Source: Deltaproteobacteria bacterium (GTDB taxonomy: Bacteria; Desulfobacterota; Desulfobacteria; Desulfobacterales; Desulfatirhabdiaceae). Taken from it: 11,452 nt of DNA. Under the pieces are notes generated by a model that saw nothing but the letters and a program-made list of their open reading frames with translations, did no database searches and had not been told where the DNA came from. Every line of letters starts with the position of its first letter. The stretch's first letter is position 1. Shown here one piece after another: positions 6,366-11,452 of the stretch. The stretch spans positions 1 through 11,452 of the forward strand of contig JAJYBO010000074.1 of assembly GCA_021778975.1 (NCBI GenBank). Reading direction: 5' to 3'. The translations under genes and the position numbers were made by a program.

Positions 6366-8129
6366 TTATAAAGACGTTCCTCTGACAATTATCGCCAGTT
6401 CATGCACGAACCCTTCCATTTCTTCAGCCTGGGCGTTGAGTTCTTCGGAGGCCGAAGCGGATTCTTCCGCGTTGGCGGCGTTTTGTTGCGTGACCTTGTC
6501 CATTTCCGTCACCGCGATGTTTACCTGTTCGATACCCTGCGCCTGTTCGTTGGAGGCCGCGGCGATTTCTCCGACCAGCTCCCCGACTTTAGCGGCGTTT
6601 TGGGCCACTGCTTCGAACGCGTCGTTCGTTGTTTTGACCAGTGTTGACCCTTCTGAAATCTTTTTGACAGTTCCCTCGATCAGAACCGCGGTATTGCGGG
6701 CGGCCTCGGCAGCGCGCATGGCCAGATTTCTCACCTCATCCGCCACTACGGCGAACCCCGCGCCGGCTTCGCCGGCTCTGGCGGCTTCCACCGCGGCGTT
6801 CAATGCCAGAAGGTTGGTCTGAAACGCAATTTCATCAATGGTCTTGATGATTTTGGATGTTTCCTCGCTGGACCTGGAGATTTCCTGCATGGAAACGGTC
6901 AGATGATCCATGGACGCATTGGCTTTTTCCACCACTTGATTGGTCTGTTTCATCAGGATGTCCGCCTGGCCGGCATTGGTGGCGTTTTGTTTGGTCATGG
7001 ACGCCATTTCTTCCAGAGACGACGATGTCTGTTCGATGGCTGCCGCCTGTTCCGATGCCCCTTCCGCCAGGGACTGGCTGGCCGCGGAGATTTCCTTCGA
7101 GGCCGCGGACACCTGCTCGGAACTGGCCGCCAAAGAGGTTTCCACACGAGAAATGGAGCGTTGAATGCTGCGCACCACCAGCGTACACAGGGTGATGAGA
7201 ATACCGAAAACCAGTACCCCCAGAGAAGACGATATCCAGATAGAGCGCATTGTCATCTGGAGAAAATGGGTGATTCTGGTTTCCATGCCTTCGATTTCAT
7301 TGGCGTTGATGCGGTTGATTTCCTCCCATACGGTGGTGGCGGTGGCGAAGAATTTTTCCGGAGGAATTTTATATTCTCCCTGTTGTCCTCGGGAAATCAC
7401 CTGCTGTACCTCGTCTTCGACTGTTTTCAGCGACGGATTTTGAAAAATCGCTTTCAACAATTCCGCACCTTTACCGCTGAGCATCACCATAGGCGATAGC
7501 AGATTGACCCGGACGCTGGCTTTCAGGTGAATGATGCGGGATAATTGATCCGGGGTAAGCGGCTTGTCCGCGGCCAGAACGCCTGAAACCGTTCCGCGCA
7601 GAAGGGCAGTGCTTTCCTGGGCTTCTCCGAGAATCAGAAGCGTTCCCATGACCTTTCCGAACCCGAAGGATGTTCTGGCTTCCACCGCGGCCTTGTTCAG
7701 CGTCAGAATGTTTCGGACGATGGCCGTATATCCGGACAACAGATCGTTTACCGCGAAACCGGGATGTGTATTTTTACGCAGCACATCCACCTGACGCAGC
7801 GCATTTTCCGCGCTGGTTATGGCCAGCGTATTGACGGCGGCGTGTTTGAGCGCATCGGCCATTTGCGCAATTTTGGCGTCAGACTGCCGGCGCTGGGCTT
7901 CGAGCGCGGATTCATTTTTTCCACTGTTGACATAGATGGCGGAAAGCCCTCGTTCCTTCTGAATTTCTCCGGCAAGTTCCAGCGCGGATTTCATCAGGTG
8001 GATATTATGAAACATGATGACAGCGTCTTTTTTTTGATTGAGTTCTTCACCGATATACATCCACCAGAAAATGGCCGCCAGAAGTGTTGGCGCAGTGGCG
8101 CATGCTACAATTTTGACCCAGAGTTTCAT
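6366..8129 (-). CDS. Methyl-accepting chemotaxis protein with NIT-like sensor domain
   Basis: A 587-residue transmembrane chemoreceptor. TM1 is at about 6-26 and TM2 at about 296-319; the roughly 270 residues between them form the periplasmic sensor. Its helical character and the ELAGEIQKERGLSAIYVNSG stretch (51-70) match the NIT (nitrate/nitrite sensing) family, though the true ligand cannot be read from sequence. The cytoplasmic part has the highly conserved signalling tip EIAFQTNLLALNAAVEAARA (433-452) flanked by Glu/Gln/Ala-rich methylation-type helices (SLEEMAS at 371-377; AEESASASEEL at 554-564). TM2 leads almost directly into the signalling helices, so a usual HAMP domain (about 50 residues) appears to be missing or much reduced. 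The C-terminus (VRGTSL) has no CheR/CheB-tethering pentapeptide. The ribosome site agaggaa is 8 nt before the start, and bioB ends 34 bp upstream. Confidence 0.92.
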   Translation of the reverse strand: MKLWVKIVACATAPTLLAAIFWWMYIGEELNQKKDAVIMFHNIHLMKSALELAGEIQKERGLSAIYVNSGKNESALEAQRRQSDAKIAQMADALKHAAVNTLAITSAENALRQVDVLRKNTHPGFAVNDLLSGYTAIVRNILTLNKAAVEARTSFGFGKVMGTLLILGEAQESTALLRGTVSGVLAADKPLTPDQLSRIIHLKASVRVNLLSPMVMLSGKGAELLKAIFQNPSLKTVEDEVQQVISRGQQGEYKIPPEKFFATATTVWEEINRINANEIEGMETRITHFLQMTMRSIWISSSLGVLVFGILITLCTLVVRSIQRSISRVETSLAASSEQVSAASKEISAASQSLAEGASEQAAAIEQTSSSLEEMASMTKQNATNAGQADILMKQTNQVVEKANASMDHLTVSMQEISRSSEETSKIIKTIDEIAFQTNLLALNAAVEAARAGEAGAGFAVVADEVRNLAMRAAEAARNTAVLIEGTVKKISEGSTLVKTTNDAFEAVAQNAAKVGELVGEIAAASNEQAQGIEQVNIAVTEMDKVTQQNAANAEESASASEELNAQAEEMEGFVHELAIIVRGTSL

Positions 8130-8163
8130 AAGCAGTTCCTCTTTGAAATTTCGGTTTATCGGT

Positions 8164-9153
8164 TTAACAGTGGGTTTGTATATCGAGTTCCATTGCCCGG
8201 ATCATGTTCATATCCATGCGGGTATCTCTGCCCGAAGTGGTCAGATAGTTGCCGATCATCAGCCCGTTGGCGCCTGCCATAAAAACCCAGGACTGAAAAT
8301 CTCCGAGGGTTATCCCTCTGCCGCCGCAGACAACGATGTCTTTTTGGGGGTGCATGAATCTGAACAGTGCAATGCACCGTAACGCCTCTCGCGGAGACAA
8401 AAGCGCCCGGTTTTCCATCGGTGTACCGGGAATAGGGGTGAGAAAATTGATGGGAATGGAATCTACATCGAGTTCCCTGAGCGTCATGGAAAGCTCTATC
8501 CGCTGTTCCCAGTTTTCTCCCAGGCCCATGACGCCGCCGCTGCAAACCTCCAGACCCGCCTTTCTAGCGATTCGCACGGTTTCGACATCCTCCTCGTAGT
8601 CATGGGTGGTGCAGATAGCGCTGAAGTGGCTTCTGGCGGTCTCCAGATTGTGGTGATAGCGGGTGACACCGCTGGCCTTCAATTGTGCGGCGGTAGATGG
8701 GGACAGCATTCCCAGTGATGCGCATACCCCCATACGGGTTTGGGCGATAGCGGCAGCGGCCCGGCAAATTTGCGCTGTTTCCTCTGCCGTGTTGGCGTAG
8801 CCGCTGGTAACCATGCCGAATTTTATGGCGCCTTCACGCTGTCTGGAAAGGGCGCTGTCGAGCAGGTCCGGTTCAGAAACCATCGGATAGGTCTGAATAT
8901 CGGTGTGATGATGAGAAGATTGCGCGCAAAAAGCGCAGTTTTCTGAACAGAATCCGGATTTGGCGTTGGTGATGGCGCAGGTGAAAACCCGATGGGGGTG
9001 ATAATGGTTTCTGATTTTATCGGCGCATGCCATCACATCCATGAAATAAATTTCAGAAAGACGGGCAAGTTCACATGACGCGTCGCTGGAAAGCGTATAA
9101 TGGGGGGTTGTCAGTATTTTTTCGGTGATATCTATCAGGGTCGGATGAAACAT
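8164..9153 (-). CDS. bioB: Biotin synthase, radical SAM, anaerobe (Type II-like) form
   Basis: BioB inserts sulfur into dethiobiotin to make biotin. The 329 residues carry the radical SAM motif CSENCAFC (C69, C73, C76), the substrate region YHHNLET (166-172), VCSGG (203-207), SIPINFLTPIPGTP (232-245) and a GANGLMIGNYLTTSGRD ending, all BioB signatures. Compared with E. coli BioB, the auxiliary [2Fe-2S] ligands are only partly kept: Cys128 and Cys188 correspond to C144 and C204, but Cys97 is replaced by G113 and Arg260 by a non-Arg residue beside C276 in VVCGGRG. This pattern fits the variant biotin synthases of anaerobes described with a different auxiliary cluster. A tggag ribosome site lies 5 nt before the start. 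The gene sits 19 bp after the small membrane-protein gene and 34 bp before the chemoreceptor, without other bio genes. Confidence 0.92.
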   Translation of the reverse strand: MFHPTLIDITEKILTTPHYTLSSDASCELARLSEIYFMDVMACADKIRNHYHPHRVFTCAITNAKSGFCSENCAFCAQSSHHHTDIQTYPMVSEPDLLDSALSRQREGAIKFGMVTSGYANTAEETAQICRAAAAIAQTRMGVCASLGMLSPSTAAQLKASGVTRYHHNLETARSHFSAICTTHDYEEDVETVRIARKAGLEVCSGGVMGLGENWEQRIELSMTLRELDVDSIPINFLTPIPGTPMENRALLSPREALRCIALFRFMHPQKDIVVCGGRGITLGDFQSWVFMAGANGLMIGNYLTTSGRDTRMDMNMIRAMELDIQTHC

Positions 9154-9172
9154 GATGTCTCCAGATTCGGTG

Positions 9173-9334
9173 TCAACTCAGATAATCTCGATGAATCCGC
9201 CAGCCCACATATACGCCCAACATGCTGCCGACGCCGCTGACGATATAGGCGGTCATAAAACCGATATACGATCCAATCCACCATCCCACCCATCCCAGAA
9301 GGGTCATTGCGACGAATATACAAAGTTTGTTCAC
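9173..9334 (-). CDS. Small two-helix membrane protein, 53 residues
   Basis: Read by eye between the receiver-PAS gene and bioB. A GTG start at 9334 preceded by agg with 5-nt spacing opens a 53-codon frame ending in tga at 9173-9175. The product starts MNKLCIFVAMTLLGWVGWWI and continues with GSYIGFMTAYIVSGVGSMLG, then VYVGWRIHRDYLS. It has two hydrophobic segments (about 4-19 and 23-44) with Gly/small-residue spacing that suits tight helix packing, a Trp-rich first helix and a basic/polar C-terminus. It resembles small GWxGWWxG...GxYxGWRIxRDYL proteins that I recall as widespread hypothetical proteins, with no function known to me. Gaps of 24 bp upstream and 19 bp downstream place it in the operon. 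A second in-frame GTG at 9340 is possible but lacks equally good spacing. Confidence 0.75.
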   Translation of the reverse strand: MNKLCIFVAMTLLGWVGWWIGSYIGFMTAYIVSGVGSMLGVYVGWRIHRDYLS

Positions 9335-9358
9335 ATGCACCTGCTTTTGGTTTTGTTT

Positions 9359-10159
9359 TTATCTGTGCAACTTCATGCTTTCCATAGCGACAATCCACCC
9401 CAAAGCCTCCTGATTTACCCTGAGAAGCGATATGATGCAGTGAACCTTGCCGGCGTCAATCGCGACATCGAGCAGTACCCGGTTCATCTCCCGATGACTG
9501 GCAATTTTTTTGAGCGCCTCGGCAAACCGGGATTTCTCGGAAAGATGCACCAGGGTCGTGACGTGGCAATTGAGGACATCTCCAATTGATTTTTCTGTTA
9601 TTTCAAGCCCATATTCATTAGCCTTGATGATTATTCCCCGTTTATCGGTGACGAAGATACCCGCGCCGATGCTTTCGAACATGGCCTCCTGAAAGTCTAT
9701 GGCGTCCATCAGTTCGACGGTGGATTGTCGGGGATATAATTGCACTGGCGACTGAATATCCTCCTGGTTGTCGTTGCAGGGAAAAGACTGCTTTTCGAGC
9801 CTGTCCATGAACTGATTGATGTGGTCGTTCATGGCAGTGATAGGACATTTGGCGATATAATAGTCCGCGCCAATCTTCTGGACATCTTCGGGTTTTTCCA
9901 CCAGCGTGCCGGACAGGGCGATGATGGGGAAGCGAGCGTTGGGAAACTGCTGCCGGCAATATTGAATCATCTGCTTGCCGTCAATCTTGGGCATCAGCAT
10001 ATCCACGAACACAACGTCCACAGATCCTTCGTTAAGACGGGTGATACCTTCCTGACCGTCGTATCCTTTGGTGACATCATAACCGCGTTTACTGAGAAGC
10101 TCTGTCAGAAATTCGACAAAAAAGAAATCGTTATCTACAACCAGCGCTTTTTTTTTCAT
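9359..10159 (-). CDS. Response regulator: receiver plus PAS domain
   Basis: The 266-residue product has an N-terminal receiver (about 3-122) with D9 and D11, phospho-acceptor D53 in VFVDMLMPKIDG, switch residue S83 and K104. A linker (about 122-150) leads to a PAS domain (about 151-262; FESIGAGIFVTDKRGIIIKANEYGLEITEK region in pieces) that ends ALGWIVAMESM. There is no DNA-binding, kinase or cyclic-di-GMP domain, so output is probably by protein contact. It is the first gene of the minus-strand run, so it may be phosphorylated by the CheA at the end of the operon; that is inference. The start has a strong caggag ribosome site with about 9-nt spacing. Its 5' flank holds a perfect 14-bp palindrome and structured repeat copy B. 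Confidence 0.88.
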   Translation of the reverse strand: MKKKALVVDNDFFFVEFLTELLSKRGYDVTKGYDGQEGITRLNEGSVDVVFVDMLMPKIDGKQMIQYCRQQFPNARFPIIALSGTLVEKPEDVQKIGADYYIAKCPITAMNDHINQFMDRLEKQSFPCNDNQEDIQSPVQLYPRQSTVELMDAIDFQEAMFESIGAGIFVTDKRGIIIKANEYGLEITEKSIGDVLNCHVTTLVHLSEKSRFAEALKKIASHREMNRVLLDVAIDAGKVHCIISLLRVNQEALGWIVAMESMKLHR

Positions 10160-10179
10160 TTTTTATCGCTCCTGCTTTC

Positions 10180-10193
10180 ACGAACATGTTCGT
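10180..10193. promoter_or_regulatory. Perfect 14-bp palindrome upstream of the receiver-PAS gene
   Basis: The sequence acgaacatgttcgt is its own reverse complement and lies 20 bp upstream of the start codon at 10159, just before its ribosome site and 6 bp from repeat copy B. It could be an operator for the operon or a small mRNA hairpin. No known regulator is assigned: GAAC-N2-GTTC has the wrong spacing for the Gram-positive type LexA box. Confidence 0.4.
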
Positions 10194-10199
10194 TGATGA

Positions 10200-10353
10200 T
10201 TGACGGCTTCGTAAAAAGTCCGGATGCTGCGTTGCGCTGCATCTTTCGTCGTTGTGGCGTACCATAAGTACGCCTCACTCCTCAAGATTTGCGCGCCTTG
10301 CCTGCGGCCTTTTTACAAAGCCGTCTGAAATTCGACTTTTTACGAGAGCATCA
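10200..10353 (-). repeat. 154-bp structured dispersed repeat, copy B (inverted)
   Basis: Reverse-complement partner of 1186-1339, same length, about 7 substitutions. Arms are at 10202-10218 and 10309-10325. The inner hairpin at 10256-10274 (ggcgtac/gtacgcc, loop cataa) is perfect here, whereas copy A has a wobble pair and one lost end pair at the same place, so pairing is largely kept despite sequence change. Its gene-proximal end is 40 bp upstream of the start of the eight-gene minus-strand run. No ORF lies inside. Confidence 0.85.
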
Positions 10354-10366
10354 TGATTGATTCGGC

Positions 10367-10392
10367 CTGATTTCTTCAATTTGAGAAATCAG
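10367..10392. other. Hairpin beside repeat copy B
   Basis: A perfect 9-bp stem (ctgatttct / agaaatcag) with an 8-nt loop sits 13 bp beyond copy B. It is AT-rich and without a T tract on either strand. It lies between divergent genes, so a terminator role is unlikely. The rest of 10393-10540 is AT-richer sequence in which I see no gene. Confidence 0.35.
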
Positions 10393-10542
10393 CAGCGATT
10401 CTTGCAGCCGGGATTCAAAACGAGAATCTTATCAGGGAAGCATTAGCATACACGCGGCGGGAATGCAAATGTCATATTGTTTATCAATTATAACAACATC
10501 GTAAACAGATATAGCGATCTTTGCTCTCTTGACCATGAAGGC

Positions 10543-10584
10543 CGGACGTCTGTTTTCAGGTCGTCCGAACGATATAAACGGACG
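10543..10584. promoter_or_regulatory. Three alternating CGGACG/CGTCCG hexamers next to a promoter
   Basis: CGGACG at 10543-10548, CGTCCG at 10562-10567 and CGGACG at 10579-10584 form two overlapping inverted repeats. The second pair (11-bp spacer) ends one base before the candidate -35 box at 10586. The first pair could also form a hairpin with an inner ctg/cag stem and a tttt loop. An operator for the GTPase promoter is possible; no regulator is identified. Confidence 0.35.
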
Positions 10585-10585
10585 G

Positions 10586-10614
10586 TTGACAATACAGACT
10601 GCTTCCAGTATTTG
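10586..10614 (+). promoter_or_regulatory. Candidate sigma70-type promoter for the GTPase gene
   Basis: A consensus -35 box TTGACA (10586-10591) is followed after exactly 17 bp by TATTTG (10609-10614), four of six bases of the -10 consensus. Transcription would start near 10621, giving a leader of about 50 nt before the ATG at 10669. Confidence 0.5.
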
Positions 10615-10668
10615 ATCGAAAACGATATCATCACACTTTTACATCCAGACAGATAAGGGGTGACGCAT

Positions 10669-11452
10669 ATGCAGCTTTATCGGGAAAACTATATCAACGC
10701 CCTGCAAACAGAATTGCTGGATATGGTGGAAAAGTACCTAACGCCTGTGGCGCAGCGCTATGGATACAGCGAAACCCCGCTGGAGGCCACCATCAAGTGG
10801 CGGCCGCTGGTGCTGGTGCTGGGCAATTACTCTTCGGGCAAGTCCGCCCTGATTAACGAGTTTCTCAACAGTGATATCCAAAAAACCGGGCAGGCGCCGA
10901 CAGACGATTCTTTTACCATCCTGACATATGATGCTGCATCCGATGGCAATGGCCCTATCCGGGTGACCGAGGAGCGCGATGGCAAGTTTTTACTGAACGA
11001 TCCGGATTTTCCGTTTGAATCCATGAAAAAGCACGGGCAGCGTTTCACCTCTCATTTTCGTTTGAAAAAGGTCAACTCACCGTTCTTAAAGCATCTGGCC
11101 ATCATTGACACCCCAGGAATGCTGGACAGCATTACCGAACGGGATCGCGGTTATAATTATCAGGATGTCATCGGCGATTTTGCTCACATCGCCGATCTGA
11201 TTCTGGTGCTGTTCGACCCCCATAAAGCTGGCACCATCCGAGAAGCGCATACCAGTATTCGCGAAACCCTGCCTGCCAGAACTTTTGAAGATCGGGTTCT
11301 GTTTGTGCTGAACCGCATTGACGAATGTGCGTCACTCAACGATCTGCTCAGGGTTTACGGCACGTTATGCTGGAATTTATCGCAAATTACCGGGCGCAAA
11401 GATATTCCGATGATCCATCTGACCTATTCCCCGCGTGCGTCTCTTCGCGCCG
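10669..11452 (+). CDS. EHD/dynamin-like GTPase, 3' truncated by window end
   Basis: The frame runs open to the window edge; 261 residues are visible. The ATG at 10669 follows an aagggg ribosome site with 8-nt spacing. After a 45-residue helical N-terminal part comes a dynamin-superfamily G domain: G1 GNYSSGKS (52-59), switch Thr in APTDDSFTIL (77-85, the G2 region), G3 DTPG (147-150) and G4 NRID (215-218). APTDD and ADLILVLFDPHKAG (175-188) are close to EHD-type ATPase/GTPases, which bind and remodel membranes. Bacterial members are thought to act at the inner membrane, but the stalk and membrane-binding parts would lie beyond the window. It is transcribed away from the chemosensory genes and has its own candidate promoter, so it is probably a separate unit. 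Confidence 0.88.
   Translation, partial: MQLYRENYINALQTELLDMVEKYLTPVAQRYGYSETPLEATIKWRPLVLVLGNYSSGKSALINEFLNSDIQKTGQAPTDDSFTILTYDAASDGNGPIRVTEERDGKFLLNDPDFPFESMKKHGQRFTSHFRLKKVNSPFLKHLAIIDTPGMLDSITERDRGYNYQDVIGDFAHIADLILVLFDPHKAGTIREAHTSIRETLPARTFEDRVLFVLNRIDECASLNDLLRVYGTLCWNLSQITGRKDIPMIHLTYSPRASLRA

Noticed and set aside
9135..9398. 87-residue minus-strand frame at the receiver-PAS/bioB gap
   Set aside because: It overlaps the ends of both neighbours and its product is polar and unrecognisable; a different frame at 9173-9334 gives a coherent membrane protein with a ribosome site.
10182..10191. LexA (SOS) box
   Set aside because: GAAC and GTTC are separated by 2 rather than 4 bases, and the first gene downstream is not an SOS gene.
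10487..10492. TATAAT on the minus strand as -10 of the chemosensory operon
   Set aside because: No acceptable -35 box lies at 16-18 bp, and it is over 300 bp from the first start codon with repeat copy B between.

Overview
The window looks like a piece of a Desulfobacterota (former Deltaproteobacteria) chromosome. The reasons are a MetF-MetV type methylenetetrahydrofolate reductase fusion, a PAS protein with the CxxC/CPxC tail that is common in that group, an anaerobe-type biotin synthase and a dense, many-domain signalling cluster. The genus is not resolved. Coding density is high and both strands are used.

Layout. (1) Positions 2-1069 (+) hold the 3' part of a gene for a membrane protein. 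It begins with about 18 copies of a 30-bp/10-residue repeat (consensus IAAEKAEAER), followed by one transmembrane helix and a C-terminal domain. (2) Positions 1070-1367 are non-coding, with a hairpin and copy A of a 154-bp structured repeat ending 28 bp before the next gene. (3) Positions 1368-2936 (+) encode the methylenetetrahydrofolate reductase fusion, whose end overlaps the convergent cheA by 28 bp. (4) Positions 10159 down to 2909 (-) form a tight run of eight genes: receiver-PAS response regulator, 53-residue two-helix membrane protein (found by eye), bioB, NIT-type chemoreceptor, cheY, cheC, PAS-CxxC protein and cheA. Gaps are 50 bp or less and two junctions overlap by 4 and 8 bp. (5) Positions 10160-10668 are non-coding, with a perfect 14-bp palindrome, copy B of the 154-bp repeat in inverted orientation, small inverted repeats and a candidate sigma70-type promoter. 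(6) Positions 10669-11452 (+) are the 5' part of an EHD/dynamin-like GTPase gene, cut by the window edge.

How the genes fit together. The minus-strand run reads as one transcription unit for a chemosensory pathway. A receptor with a periplasmic NIT-like sensor controls a CheA kinase that carries its own CheW-like domain. Phosphate goes to a stand-alone CheY and perhaps to the receiver-PAS protein, and CheC would remove it. No cheW, cheR, cheB or cheD is visible, so adaptation and coupling proteins must come from elsewhere or be absent. The odd member is biotin synthase, inserted between the small membrane protein and the receptor without any other biotin gene.

The two copies of the 154-bp repeat are about 95% identical, contain no ORF and fold into nested hairpins. 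Both lie just upstream of a gene start in the same orientation relative to that gene. This is the most unusual non-coding feature here.
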